Below, piece by piece: positions 16,958 through 26,165 of a DNA stretch of 64,000 nucleotides. The notes under the pieces are model-generated. The model saw nothing but the letters and a program-made list of their open reading frames with translations. It was not told the origin of the DNA and did not search any database. The position numbers were made by a program, and so were the translations under genes. This DNA is from Ensifer canadensis (lineage in GTDB: Bacteria; Pseudomonadota; Alphaproteobacteria; Rhizobiales; Rhizobiaceae): assembly GCF_017488845.2 (NCBI RefSeq), contig NZ_CP083370.1, forward strand, positions 186,001-250,000, read 5' to 3'. Each line of letters begins with the position of its first letter. Position 1 is the stretch's first letter.

Positions 16958-17958
16958 TGGTAGCCCTCCTCCGGGTCGATCTTGCCGCGGAAGACCCAAT
17001 AGGCGTAGCCGGTATAGGCAAGGATGATCGGCACCAGCACCAGCGCGCCGGCAAGCAGGAACGACAGGCTGGCGTCAGGTGCCGCCGCATCCCAGATCGT
17101 CAGCGATGGCGGCACGATATAGGGAAAGAAGCTGATGCCGATGCCGGCATAGCCGAGCACGAACAGCCCCAGCGCGGCAAGGAACGGCCGGGTGTCATGA
17201 CGGGTCCTGATGCCGGTTATCAGAAGATAGAGGCAACCGAGCACCAGCAGTGGCACGATGATGCTGAAGATTGCCGTCGGCCAGCCGAACCAGCGCTGCA
17301 GATAGAGCGGTTCGAGGAAGGGCGTCCACAGGCTGACGATGCCCATGGCGGCGATTGTGCCGAACGAGCATTTGAGGGCAAGGCTGCGAGCCCGCTCCGC
17401 CAGATCCCCATGGGTCTTCATGACAAGCCAGGTGGCGCCGAGCAGTGCATAGCCGACGACGACGGCGATGCCGGTCATGATCGAGAATGGCGTCAACCAG
17501 TCCCACCAGCCGCCGGTATAGGCCCGGTTCTCAACCGGAATGCCCTGAACCAGCGCCCCCAGCGTGATGCCTTGGGCAAATGCGGCGAGCATCGAGCCGC
17601 CGGCAAAGGCCCAGTTCCAGAGATACTCGGCCCGCTTGGTGCGCCAGCGATATTCGAAGGCAACGCCACGGAAGATAAGGCCGATGACCATGGCGATGAT
17701 GGGCGCGTAAAGTGCCGGCAGGATGGTGGCGTAGGCGAGCGGGAACACCGCCATCAGGCCGCCACCGCCCAGCACGAGCCAGGTCTCGTTGCCGTCCCAG
17801 ACGGGTGCGACCGAGTTCATCATCACGTCGCGATCATGCTTTTGCGGAAAGAACGGGAAAAGGATGCCGACACCGAGGTCGAACCCGTCGAGGATGACAT
17901 AGGCGAGCACCGCAAAGGCGATGATGCCGGCCCAAATCAGCGGCAGATCAATGTCCAT
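16954..17958 (-). CDS. cydB: Cytochrome bd ubiquinol oxidase subunit II
   Basis: The 334-residue polytopic protein begins MDIDLPLIWAGIIAFAVLAYV and continues with DGFDLGVGILFPFF and WDGNETWLVLGGGGL, the subunit II signatures. It forms the bd oxidase with CydA and binds no haem itself. Its start lies 11 bases inside the end of cydA and its stop overlaps the start of the DUF2474 gene, so the three are translationally linked. The sequence type (PFFPQKHDRDVMMNSVAPVWDG, in pieces) fits the CioB branch of cyanide-insensitive oxidases. Confidence 0.95.
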   Translation of the reverse strand: MDIDLPLIWAGIIAFAVLAYVILDGFDLGVGILFPFFPQKHDRDVMMNSVAPVWDGNETWLVLGGGGLMAVFPLAYATILPALYAPIIAMVIGLIFRGVAFEYRWRTKRAEYLWNWAFAGGSMLAAFAQGITLGALVQGIPVENRAYTGGWWDWLTPFSIMTGIAVVVGYALLGATWLVMKTHGDLAERARSLALKCSFGTIAAMGIVSLWTPFLEPLYLQRWFGWPTAIFSIIVPLLVLGCLYLLITGIRTRHDTRPFLAALGLFVLGYAGIGISFFPYIVPPSLTIWDAAAPDASLSFLLAGALVLVPIILAYTGYAYWVFRGKIDPEEGYH

Positions 17959-19351
17959 GATGACCTCCATGGGGGTTGGCGAGGGCGGCACCGGCCGTGC
18001 GGATCGGCCCCTCGTCGAGATCCGGCGTCGGATCACGCGGCAGCCGCGCCATCAGCCGCAGGATGTAGAAAGTGCCTGCGCCGAAAACGAAGAAGTAGAC
18101 GATGATGAAGGCCAGCAGCGAAGCGCCGACGGCAGGGGCCGCAATCGGTGCGACCGAGTCTGCCGTCAGCAGATGGCCGTAGACCGTATAGGGCTGGCGG
18201 CCGACCTCCGTGGTGATCCAACCGGCAAGCACGGCGACGAAGCCGGCCGGGCCCATGAGGACTGCTGCACGGTGTAGCCAGGCATTGCTGTCAAGCGTGC
18301 CGCGATACCGACACCACAGGCTCCACAGCCCGATACCGAGCATGGCGAAGCCGAGGCCGACCATGACGCGGAACGACCAGAAGATGATACCAACAGGCGG
18401 ATGCAGTTCGTCGGGAATGGTGTCGAGGCCGGCAAGCGGCGCATTGAGATCGTGCTTGAGGATGAGGCTCGACAGCTTCGGCACGTCGATGGCGTAGTCG
18501 ACGCGCTTTTCGGCGGAATTGGGAATGCCGAAGAGGATGAGCGGCGCGCCGTCCGGGTGGCTCTGGTAGTGGCCTTCCATCGCCATCACCTTGGCCGGTT
18601 GATGTTCCAGCGTGTTGAGGCCGTGCATGTCGCCGGCAAAGATCTGGATCGGCGCAACGATCGCCGCCATCCACATCGCCATCGAGAACATCTTTCGCGC
18701 CCGGCGCGGCGCCGTCTTGCGGATGAGGTGCCAGGCGCCGCAGGCGCCGACGACGAAGGCGGTCGTCAGATAGGCGGCAAGCACCATGTGCACCAGGCGA
18801 TAGGGAAAGGACGGGTTGAAGACGATAGCCCACCAATCGACCGGCACAAACTGGCCGACCGCATTGATCTCGAAGCCCCTCGGCGTCTGCATCCACGAAT
18901 TTGCCGAAAGGATCCAGGTGGCCGAGATCAGCGTGCCGATCGCGACCATGGCAGTCGCCAGAAAATGCAGTTTCGGGCCGACGCGGTTGAGGCCGAAGAG
19001 CATGACGCCCAGGAACCCCGCCTCGAGGAAGAAGGCGGTCAACACCTCGTAGCCCATCAGCGGCCCGATGATCGGCCCTGCCTTGTCGGAAAAGACGCTC
19101 CAGTTGGTGCCGAACTGGTAGGACATGACGATGCCGGAGACGACGCCCATGCCGAAGGCGACGGCAAAGATCGTCTTCCAGAAATTGAAGAGCTCGAGAT
19201 AGACCTCGTCCTTCTTCCACAGCCACAACGCTTCGAGCACCGCAAGGTAGCTCGCAAGCCCGATCGAAAAGGCGGGGAAGATGATGTGGAACGAGACGGT
19301 GAAGGCGAACTGGATGCGGGCAAGTATCGTCGCATCGAAATTTTCAAACAC
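17948..19351 (-). CDS. cydA: Cytochrome bd ubiquinol oxidase subunit I
   Basis: The 467-residue inner membrane protein carries the haem and quinol sites. Visible are the haem b595/d region histidine near residue 22 (FAFTVSFHIIFPAF), the GRQPYTVYG motif near 395, and a histidine near 189 (YRLVHMVLAAY). The loop between the sixth and seventh helices is short, as in the CIO type. It oxidises ubiquinol and reduces oxygen with high affinity or cyanide tolerance. It is the first gene of cydA-cydB-DUF2474. No CydDC or regulator is in the window. Confidence 0.95.
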   Translation of the reverse strand: MFENFDATILARIQFAFTVSFHIIFPAFSIGLASYLAVLEALWLWKKDEVYLELFNFWKTIFAVAFGMGVVSGIVMSYQFGTNWSVFSDKAGPIIGPLMGYEVLTAFFLEAGFLGVMLFGLNRVGPKLHFLATAMVAIGTLISATWILSANSWMQTPRGFEINAVGQFVPVDWWAIVFNPSFPYRLVHMVLAAYLTTAFVVGACGAWHLIRKTAPRRARKMFSMAMWMAAIVAPIQIFAGDMHGLNTLEHQPAKVMAMEGHYQSHPDGAPLILFGIPNSAEKRVDYAIDVPKLSSLILKHDLNAPLAGLDTIPDELHPPVGIIFWSFRVMVGLGFAMLGIGLWSLWCRYRGTLDSNAWLHRAAVLMGPAGFVAVLAGWITTEVGRQPYTVYGHLLTADSVAPIAAPAVGASLLAFIIVYFFVFGAGTFYILRLMARLPRDPTPDLDEGPIRTAGAALANPHGGHHGH

Positions 19352-19677
19352 GGCACAATCCTTTCAGACGTGCAGCGCCGCGTGTCCATTTGGACGCGCA
19401 AGGCTCACTGCAGCTCTCTGGTCTGCTGCGCACTTTCGGCCTCGGATCGTTTCCGACCTAAGGCGTTACGCGGTGCCTTTCGGGCCGGGCCAATCCTGTG
19501 GTTGCACCCGAATTTCAGCATGTGATTGAATCTGAGCCAAAATTGCCAAAGGTCAATGATGGGCCGGCCGCCACGTTGTCACACTGCGGCAATGTCGCGC
19601 TTGCGGCAAAAGGGAGCGGGCGCGCCGGTCATCGATGGCACGAGCACATGGGGGCGCTTGGTGTTGTGTCGCCGTTT
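19352..19677. other. Intergenic region upstream of cydA
   Basis: The 326 bases between cydA and the amidohydrolase gene must hold the cyd promoter on the minus strand. I looked for a TTGAT-N4-ATCAA FNR/FixK box and did not find a good match. A minus-strand TTGACC at about 19552-19557 is a possible -35, without a convincing -10. No open reading frame there is supportable. Confidence 0.5.
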
Positions 19678-20847
19678 TCAGCGCGTCGGCAGATAGGCTT
19701 CCGCAAGCTCCGTCCAGAAGGCGGCGCCGACGGGCAGAAGATCGTCGTTGAAGTTGTAGGCGGGATGATGGAGCGGCTTCTCCTCGCCGCTCACTTTCGA
19801 GCCGAGGAAGAAGTAAGTCCCCGGCCGCTCCTGCAGCATGTAGGCGAAGTCCTCGCTGCCCATGAACGGGCGGGCGAGATCGATCACCTTGTCGGCACCG
19901 GCAAAGCGGACGGCAAGATCGCGGACAAAATCCGTCTCTGCCTTGTGGTTGATGGTCGCGTCGTAGCTGCGCAGATAGTCGACCGTTGCGCGCATGCCGA
20001 AGCTTGCGGCTTGCGCCTCTGCGATCATGCGGATACGGCGCTCCAGCTCGTCGCGCACGGCGGGGTCGAAGGACCGGATGCCGACGACGATCTCGGCGCG
20101 CTCCGGGATGATGTTGCTGGCGGAGCCGGCATGGAAGGCGCCGACGGTGACGACGGACGGATCCATCGGGTGAATGTTGCGCGAGACGATCGACTGCAGC
20201 GCCATGATGATCGAAGCGCCGCAGACGATCGGGTCGGCGGTGTCCTGCGGTTCGGCACCATGGCCGCCGCGTCCGTGCACGGTGATCCGCGCTTCGTCGA
20301 CCGCCGCCATGATCGGCCCTTCGCGCAAAGCGAACTGCCCGAAGGGCAGGCCCGGTTCGTTGTGAAGCGCAAAGACCGCGTCGCAGGGGAATTTTTCAAA
20401 CAGCCCTTCGTCCATCATGATCTTGGCGCCGCCGAAATTCTCCTCGGCCGGCTGGAAGATCAGGTGAATGGTGCCATCGAAATTGCGGCGTTCGGCAAGG
20501 GCGCGTGCCGCGCCGAGCAGCATCGTCGTGTGGCCGTCGTGGCCGCAGGCATGCATCAGCCCCGGTGTCTTGCTGGCGTAGCCGAGGCCGGTTTCCTCAA
20601 GGATCGGAAGCGCATCGATATCGGCGCGAATGCCGATCGAACGTAACCCGCTGCCATTGCGCAACGTCCCGACGACGCCGGTCTTGGCAAGCCCCGTCGT
20701 CACCTCGTAGCCGAGTTCGGCGAGGTGCCGGGCGATGAAGGCGGAGGTGCGCGTCTCCTCCAGGCCGAGTTCGGGGTGGGCATGCAGATCGTGCCGGATG
20801 GCGACGAGGTCCGGCATGGCGTTGTCGATGGAGGAGGAAAGCTTCAT
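19678..20847 (-). CDS. M20 family amidohydrolase (hippurate hydrolase-like)
   Basis: The 389-residue metallopeptidase-type enzyme has the M20D pattern: IRHDLHAHPELGLEE near the start, the metal-binding MHACGHDGHTTMLLGAA, FQPAEENFGGAKIM, and GSEDFAYMLQERPG. Such enzymes cleave N-acyl or amide bonds of amino acid conjugates. It is the last gene of the ABC transporter operon and begins 1 base after the permease stop (ATG at 20847; an in-frame GTG at 20859 would overlap it). This suggests the operon imports and deacylates a conjugated amino acid, possibly an N-acyl-arginine, which is inference. Confidence 0.85.
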   Translation of the reverse strand: MKLSSSIDNAMPDLVAIRHDLHAHPELGLEETRTSAFIARHLAELGYEVTTGLAKTGVVGTLRNGSGLRSIGIRADIDALPILEETGLGYASKTPGLMHACGHDGHTTMLLGAARALAERRNFDGTIHLIFQPAEENFGGAKIMMDEGLFEKFPCDAVFALHNEPGLPFGQFALREGPIMAAVDEARITVHGRGGHGAEPQDTADPIVCGASIIMALQSIVSRNIHPMDPSVVTVGAFHAGSASNIIPERAEIVVGIRSFDPAVRDELERRIRMIAEAQAASFGMRATVDYLRSYDATINHKAETDFVRDLAVRFAGADKVIDLARPFMGSEDFAYMLQERPGTYFFLGSKVSGEEKPLHHPAYNFNDDLLPVGAAFWTELAEAYLPTR

Positions 20848-20848
20848 G

Positions 20849-21673
20849 TCATGCACCACGGGTTGGTATGCGATTCTCGAACGTGCGGAAGGCCACCACC
20901 AGAATGCCGGTGAGGCACATGTAGATGAGCGCGAGCAGCAGCAGCGGCTCGTAGGTCAGGAACGTTTCCTGGCGGACCTTCGAAATCACCGCGTAGACGT
21001 CAACGACGGTGATCGTCGCCACCAGCGGCGTTGATTTCAGCTGCAGCACTGCCTCGCCATTGAGCGTCGGCAGGGCACGGTGGATGGCGCGCGGCAGCCA
21101 GATGCGGCGGAACATCGTCCAACGGCTCATGCCATAGGCCTTGGCAGCTTCCAGTTCGCCGGCGGGAACGCCTGCAAAAGCGCCGCGCATCACTTCGCCC
21201 TCGTAGGCTGCGAAGGATATCGTCAGCGCCGCGACGCCATAGGGCCATGCTTCGCGCAGATACGGCCAGAGAAAGGATTGGCGGATGGCAGGAAACTGCG
21301 GGAACAGCGAGCCGAGCCCGTAATAGAGAAGCCAAAGCTGGAGGAGCAGCGGCGTGCCGCGAATGACGGTGCAGAACACCTTTGCCGGCAACTTGAAGAA
21401 CCACGGGCCGGTCACCTGCGCCAGGCCGATCGGTACGGCGAGCAGGAAGCCGAGGATCGATGTGCTGAACAGCATCACCAGGCTGATGAGAATGCCCCAG
21501 CCGAGACGCGGCAGGTAGCGCGGCAACCAGTCCCAGCGCATGAAGACGGCGACGGTGACGACGAACGCGGCAAAGACCAGCATCATCACGATGCGATGCG
21601 GCTGGAAGAAACTGCGCGCGTTCGGCAGGTCCTCGGGCGTGAAGGCGATGGCGTGGGTGGTTTGATCCGTCAT
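20849..21673 (-). CDS. Polar amino acid ABC transporter permease (HisM/ArtM type)
   Basis: The 274-residue membrane protein has an unusually long N-terminus (about 40 residues before the first membrane helix), then the BPD_transp_1 domain, with the EAA-loop sequence GELEAAKAYGMSRWTMFRRI (near 185) and VIRGTPLLLQLWLLYYG. It pairs with the neighbouring permease to form the channel. Its ATG overlaps the stop of that permease as ATGA (21670-21673). The long frame upstream of 21673 is a shadow of the first permease and was discarded. Confidence 0.92.
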   Translation of the reverse strand: MTDQTTHAIAFTPEDLPNARSFFQPHRIVMMLVFAAFVVTVAVFMRWDWLPRYLPRLGWGILISLVMLFSTSILGFLLAVPIGLAQVTGPWFFKLPAKVFCTVIRGTPLLLQLWLLYYGLGSLFPQFPAIRQSFLWPYLREAWPYGVAALTISFAAYEGEVMRGAFAGVPAGELEAAKAYGMSRWTMFRRIWLPRAIHRALPTLNGEAVLQLKSTPLVATITVVDVYAVISKVRQETFLTYEPLLLLALIYMCLTGILVVAFRTFENRIPTRGA

Positions 21674-22395
21674 CGCTGCTCCGCGAAACCGCGCCTCGCA
21701 TGTCGTTCCAGCATGCCGATGAAGATGTTGGAGATGAGCGTCAGCGCCAGATAGAGCGCGCCGGCCGCAAGGAAGAACAACAGATAGGCCTTGGTCGTGC
21801 CCGCCGCCTGGCGCGTGACGAGCGTCAGTTCGCTGAAGCCGACGACGGCCAGAAGCGCCGTGTCCTTGGTGGCGATCAGCCACAGATTGGAAAGGCCCGG
21901 GATGGCGTAGGGCAGCATGGCCGGCAAGGTGACACGCCGCAGCACCTTCAGGGGCGACATGCCATAGGCGCGGGCGGCTTCGATCTGCCCGGCCGGAACC
22001 GCCTTGATCGCGCCGCGAAGCACCTCGGTCGAATAGGCGCCCTGAACCACGCCGATGACGAAGATGCCGGCCATCAGGCCGCTGATGTCGACCGGGCCGA
22101 TGCCGAACAGCGCCAGCAACTGGTTCAACAGATCGGTGCCGGCGTAGTAGAGCAGAAGGATGAGCACCAGCTCGGGCACGGCCCTGACGACCGTGGTGTA
22201 GCATTCGAGCAGGTCACGCAGGATCGGACCGCCATAGAGTTTGCCGAAGGCGCCGCCGACGCCGAGCGCCATGCCGAGCGCAAAACCGCCGACGGCGATC
22301 TGGATCGAGTTGAAGAAACCCTGCAGCAGCACGCCGCCCCAACCGGGTGCGGACAGTGCGAGCAGGCTCCAGTTGACGATAGAATCCGATGCCAT
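21670..22395 (-). CDS. Polar amino acid ABC transporter permease (HisQ/ArtQ type)
   Basis: The 241-residue inner membrane permease has about five helices, the sequence VVRAVPELVLILLLYYAGTD, and the EAA loop GQIEAARAYGMSPLKVLRRV that contacts the ATPase. It resembles HisQ/OccQ/ArtQ of the arginine, lysine, ornithine, histidine and octopine importers. It lies 59 bases downstream of the binding-protein gene and is coupled to the next permease. Confidence 0.92.
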   Translation of the reverse strand: MASDSIVNWSLLALSAPGWGGVLLQGFFNSIQIAVGGFALGMALGVGGAFGKLYGGPILRDLLECYTTVVRAVPELVLILLLYYAGTDLLNQLLALFGIGPVDISGLMAGIFVIGVVQGAYSTEVLRGAIKAVPAGQIEAARAYGMSPLKVLRRVTLPAMLPYAIPGLSNLWLIATKDTALLAVVGFSELTLVTRQAAGTTKAYLLFFLAAGALYLALTLISNIFIGMLERHARRGFAEQR

Positions 22396-22454
22396 GCGTC
22401 TTCGACCTCCGAAGGCACCGGCCGGCAGCCCGAGGGCTGCCGGCCGGTTGCGCC

Positions 22455-23237
22455 TTATTTGCCGTAGATGTCGAAGTCGAAGTACGTCTTCGAGAACGTG
22501 TCGTAGGTGCCGTTGTCGCGGATCGCCTTGATCGCGGTGTTGAGCTTGTCCTTGAGTTCGGTCTCGCCCTTGCGCAGGCCGACGCCGACGCCCGGGCCGA
22601 TCACGGCCACGTCCTCGGCCACATCACCCTTGTAGTCGCAGCACTCCTTGCCCTGGTCCGTCGCAAGGAAGGCCTTGAGCGCGATCGCGTCCGCCTGGAC
22701 CGCGTCCACGCGTCCGGCGGCCAGATCGTTGTTGGCCTCGTCCTGCGTCTGGTATTCCTTGACCTCGATGCCGGCCGAGGCGAAATGCTTGGCGGCATAG
22801 GCCTGGTGCACGGTCGAGACCTGGACACCGATCGTCTTGCCAGCAAGGCCTTCAGGCGTCGGCTTGAAGTCGACGCCCTTGGTGCCGATGACGCCGGTCG
22901 GTGTGTTGTAGTACTTGTCGGAGAAGTCGATCGTCTTCAGCCGCTCGTCGGTGATCGACATCGAACTCATGATCATGTCGATCTTCTTCGAGGTCAGCGC
23001 CGGGATGATGCCGTCCCAGGCGACGGGGGTCAGCACGCATTCGAGCTTCGCCTCGGCACAGACGGCCTTCATGAACTCGACTTCCCAGCCTTCCCAGTTG
23101 CCGTTCGCATCCGGCGCAGTGAAGGGCGGGTAAGGCTCGGCGGCGACGCCGACCTTCAATGCTTCCGCCGAAGCGGCGATGCCGCCACTGACGGCGATGG
23201 CGGCCGCAACCGCCAGGACTTTCAATGTCTTCTTCAT
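22455..23237 (-). CDS. Periplasmic amino acid-binding protein, arginine/lysine/ornithine type
   Basis: The 260-residue protein has a Sec signal peptide (MKKTLKVLAVAAAIAVSGG, cleavage about residue 24) and a type II solute-binding fold (SBP_bac_3): LKVGVAAEPYPPFT, GWEVEFMKAVC, WDGIIPALTSKKIDMIMSSM, ITDERLKTIDFSDKYY, LAAGRVDAVQAD. ER(L)KTIDFSD and the acidic sites match the LAO/HisJ/OccT group, so a basic amino acid or opine is the likely ligand. Two adjacent cysteines (ECCDYKG near 203) are typical of this group. Confidence 0.9.
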   Translation of the reverse strand: MKKTLKVLAVAAAIAVSGGIAASAEALKVGVAAEPYPPFTAPDANGNWEGWEVEFMKAVCAEAKLECVLTPVAWDGIIPALTSKKIDMIMSSMSITDERLKTIDFSDKYYNTPTGVIGTKGVDFKPTPEGLAGKTIGVQVSTVHQAYAAKHFASAGIEVKEYQTQDEANNDLAAGRVDAVQADAIALKAFLATDQGKECCDYKGDVAEDVAVIGPGVGVGLRKGETELKDKLNTAIKAIRDNGTYDTFSKTYFDFDIYGK

Positions 23238-23274
23238 GCTGTTCCCCTTTTTTGGTTGTTGAGCATTGTTGAAT

Positions 23275-24048
23275 TCAGTGAATGGAGCTGATGAACTTCT
23301 TGAGCCTTTCGGATCTGGGCGCGCCGAAGATGGCCTCAGGCGAGCCCTGTTCCTCGATGACGCCGTTGTGCAGAAAGATGATGTGATTGGCGACGTCGCG
23401 CGCGAACTTCATCTCGTGGGTGACGAGGATCATCGTGCGCTTCTCGCGAGCGAGATCGCCGATCACCGAGAGCACTTCGCCGACCAGTTCAGGATCGAGC
23501 GCCGAGGTCGGTTCGTCGAAGAGCATGACCAGCGGCTGGATGGCGAGCGCGCGGGCGATGGCGGCACGCTGCTGCTGACCGCCCGACAGGAAAGCCGGAT
23601 AGGCATCGCGTTTTTCATAGAGCCCGACGCGCTTGAGCAGCGATTCGGCGGTGGCGATCACCTCGGCCTTCGGTTTGCCGAGCACATGGATCGGCGCCTC
23701 GATGACGTTTTCGAGGATTGTCATGTGTTGCCAGAGATTGAAGCTCTGGAAGACCATGCCGAGCTGGCTGCGGATGCGCTGGACCTGTTTTCGGTCTTCC
23801 GGGACAAGTCCGCCGCGGCCGTCCGGTTTCATCCGGATCTTTTCGCCGTGTACGCTGACAGTGCCGGCGGACGGCAGTTCCAGCATGTTGATACAGCGCA
23901 GGAAGGTGGACTTGCCGGAGCCGCTGCCGCCGATGATGGCGATGACGTCGCCCTGTTTCGCTGTGAGCGAAACTCCCTTCAGCACTTCCAATGGCCCGAA
24001 ACGCTTGTGCAGGTCAGTGACCGCGATTGCCTGGGCCGCATCCGTCAT
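23275..24048 (-). CDS. Amino acid ABC transporter ATP-binding protein
   Basis: The 257-residue ATPase has Walker A GGSGSGKS (residues 40-47), Q-loop FQSFNLWQHMT, signature LSGGQQQRAAIARAL, Walker B VMLFDEPTSALDPE and the switch histidine in LVTHEMKFA. The start MTDAAQAIAV was chosen; the frame stays open far upstream across the intergenic region and the TetR gene, but that is a shadow. It is the first gene of the importer operon, divergent from the TetR-AruHI side, with 285 bases of shared control region. Confidence 0.93.
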   Translation of the reverse strand: MTDAAQAIAVTDLHKRFGPLEVLKGVSLTAKQGDVIAIIGGSGSGKSTFLRCINMLELPSAGTVSVHGEKIRMKPDGRGGLVPEDRKQVQRIRSQLGMVFQSFNLWQHMTILENVIEAPIHVLGKPKAEVIATAESLLKRVGLYEKRDAYPAFLSGGQQQRAAIARALAIQPLVMLFDEPTSALDPELVGEVLSVIGDLAREKRTMILVTHEMKFARDVANHIIFLHNGVIEEQGSPEAIFGAPRSERLKKFISSIH

Positions 24049-24167
24049 CGACGCGCCGATCCAATGGCTCTGCGAGCTTTCCGTGAAGGCATGAAACAGT
24101 TCCCCTGTCGTCTTTCCGTGCAGCATCTTTGGCTTGTCACGGTCTTTGTTGGCAGGCATGGTTGCAC

Positions 24168-24195
24168 TTGTGCCGCTATTGTTCAAGCGTATAAT
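24168..24195 (+). promoter_or_regulatory. Candidate sigma-70-type promoter for the TetR-aminotransferase operon
   Basis: TTGTGC at 24168-24173 and a perfect TATAAT at 24190-24195 are 16 bases apart, in the AT-rich middle of the 285-base divergent region. It points toward the TetR gene, 138 bases before its start. A repressor site is expected here but I could not define one with confidence. Confidence 0.4.
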
Positions 24196-24333
24196 AACAC
24201 GTATCGTCGTTTTTTTATCGCCCGCCGCGTGCCCGATTTTCCCTGAAGGAGCTCCCATGCATCCGTTCCGCTCGAAGGATTTGACGAACCCGTTCGCCGA
24301 CCCCCGTGCGCGGATGATGGCACGGATGACGGC

Positions 24334-24957
24334 ATGAATCGTCGCGCGTTTCACCGGGCCCCTGAAGGAGAACGCCGCCAGGAGCTGATCGAAGCGACGC
24401 TCGATTGCATCGCCGAATTCGGCCTGAAGGGTGCGACAGTGCGCCAGATCGCTATCCGCGCCGGGGTGACGGCTGGGCTGGTCCGGCACTATTTCGAATC
24501 GAAGGACCAGATGGTCGCCGAGGCCTACCGTGCGGTGATCGCGTCGCTGACCGACAAGGCCGCCCATGTCGAAGGCGACCCGGAAACGCGGCTGAGGGAC
24601 TTCATCGCCATCAACCTGACCGAGCCGGTCGCCGACAGCCGCAGCATCTCGCTCTGGGCGGCTTTCATCAGCCAGGTCCGCGTCGACCCGATCCTCGCCG
24701 AAATCCACCGGGACGGCTACCTGACCTTTCGCAACACGCTGCAGGACCTGCTTGCCGATTTCTTGGCGGTGAAGAACAAACCGGCCGACGCGGAAACCTG
24801 CCGCGCCTACGCGATCGCGATCAACGGCCTCGTCGACGGCCTGTGGATCGAAGGGTGCCTGGCGGGAGATCTGTTTCGGGAAGGCGAACTGGTCGCCATC
24901 GCCATGGCCTCGGTCGAGGCGCTGCTCGGCACCTCGATTGGCAGTGACAAACAATGA
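24334..24957 (+). CDS. TetR family transcriptional regulator (BetI-like)
   Basis: The 207-residue protein has an N-terminal TetR helix-turn-helix (residues about 14-60: RRQELIEATLDCIAEFGLKG, then TVRQIAIRAGVTAGLVRHYF) and a ligand-binding helical domain like BetI (LWAAFISQVRVDPILAEIH, GLVDGLWIEG). It sits at the divergence point between the amino acid importer and the aminotransferase-decarboxylase pair, and its stop overlaps an in-frame upstream ATG of the aminotransferase. It probably controls both sides in response to a substrate or catabolite. Confidence 0.87.
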   Translation: MNRRAFHRAPEGERRQELIEATLDCIAEFGLKGATVRQIAIRAGVTAGLVRHYFESKDQMVAEAYRAVIASLTDKAAHVEGDPETRLRDFIAINLTEPVADSRSISLWAAFISQVRVDPILAEIHRDGYLTFRNTLQDLLADFLAVKNKPADAETCRAYAIAINGLVDGLWIEGCLAGDLFREGELVAIAMASVEALLGTSIGSDKQ

Positions 24958-24974
24958 AAACGGGAGAAAACACC

Positions 24975-26165
24975 ATGCGGTATGCATCGATCACCGAACG
25001 CCTCGCCGACCTCGGTTCGGGAAAATGGTCGCTGCACATCCGTGCGCGGCAACTGAAGGCGAGTGGTGCCGATATCATCGAGCTGACGATCGGCGAGCCG
25101 GACGTGCCGCCGGACCGCGCTCTGCTCGATGAATGCCAGCGTGCCATGAATGCCGGTCGCTATCGTTATTCCAACGGCCGCGGCGAGCATGCGGTCGTGG
25201 CGGCGCTCGTCGAGAAGTACCGCCGTCGCCGCGCCGATGTCACCACCGAAAACGTCATGTGCTTCCCGGGCACGCAGACGGCGCTCTTCGGCGTCATGCT
25301 GGGCCTGGTCGAGGCCGGCGATGCCGTTCTCGTCGGCGATCCGCTCTACGCCACCTATGAGGGCGTCATCCAGTCGACGGGCGCCCATCACGTGCTGGTG
25401 CCGCTGAAGCCGGAGTTTGGTTTTCACATGCAGGCCGCCGATATCGAGAAGGCGATCACGCCGGAATGCCGGGTGCTGCTGCTCAACACGCCGCACAATC
25501 CGACCGGGGCCGTACTGACCGCGGCTGAAATCGCCGAGATCGGCGAGGTCGCGCGCCGCCACGATCTCTGGATCGTCTGCGACGAGGTCTACGAGGAATT
25601 GGTGTTCGACGCCGTGTTTGCCTCTCCGTTCGACAATCCGGATCTGGCCGAGCGCACTATCGTCGTGTCGTCGATCTCCAAGTCGCATGCAGCGCCAGGC
25701 TTCCGCAGCGGCTGGGCCGTCGGGCCGGAGGAGTTTACCAATAGGCTTCTGCCGGTGTCGGAAACCATGCTGTTCGGCGTGCAGCCGTTCATTGCCGATA
25801 TGACGGCTTACGCGCTGACGCATGACATCGATACGGCGCGGCGGATGCGCGAGACCTACAAGTCTCGCTCGCGCCGCATCGTCGAGGGCCTCGCCAATGC
25901 GCCAGGCATCCTGGTCTTGCCACCGGAGGCTGGCATGTTCACGCTGATCGACGTGTCGGCCACCGGCATGACCGGCGAAGCCTTCGCCTGGGCGCTTTTG
26001 GAGGAAGAGGGGGTCGCGGTGATGCCGGGATCCTCCTTCGGTGACGAGGCGCAGAACTTTCTGCGCGTCAGCCTGACCGTGCCCGACAAGGACATCGACG
26101 AGGCTTGCCGTCGCATCACCGTGCTTGCCGAGCGCGCCACACTGCGTCAGGAGCGCCGCGCATGA
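24975..26165 (+). CDS. PLP aminotransferase, probable arginine:pyruvate transaminase (AruH-like)
   Basis: The 396-residue fold type I aminotransferase begins MRYASITERLADLGSGKWSL, close in pattern to the start of Pseudomonas AruH. Key residues are visible: GEPDVPP, N175 in NTPHNPTG, D203 in VCDEVYEEL, PLP lysine K236 in SSISKSHAAPGFRSGW, and GMFTLIDVSATG. The start has GGGAGA 8 bases upstream; a more upstream ATG at 24954 overlaps the TetR stop. It is followed, with an ATGA overlap, by an AruI-like decarboxylase, which supports conversion of arginine to 2-ketoarginine. The substrate is inferred from context. Confidence 0.75.
   Translation: MRYASITERLADLGSGKWSLHIRARQLKASGADIIELTIGEPDVPPDRALLDECQRAMNAGRYRYSNGRGEHAVVAALVEKYRRRRADVTTENVMCFPGTQTALFGVMLGLVEAGDAVLVGDPLYATYEGVIQSTGAHHVLVPLKPEFGFHMQAADIEKAITPECRVLLLNTPHNPTGAVLTAAEIAEIGEVARRHDLWIVCDEVYEELVFDAVFASPFDNPDLAERTIVVSSISKSHAAPGFRSGWAVGPEEFTNRLLPVSETMLFGVQPFIADMTAYALTHDIDTARRMRETYKSRSRRIVEGLANAPGILVLPPEAGMFTLIDVSATGMTGEAFAWALLEEEGVAVMPGSSFGDEAQNFLRVSLTVPDKDIDEACRRITVLAERATLRQERRA

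Noticed and set aside
19352..19677. FNR/FixK box upstream of cydA
   Set aside because: I looked for TTGAT-N4-ATCAA and found no acceptable match, so no oxygen-regulator site is claimed.
19498..20646. 382-residue plus-strand frame opposite the amidohydrolase
   Set aside because: Antisense to an intact M20 enzyme; the product is compositionally odd with no motif.
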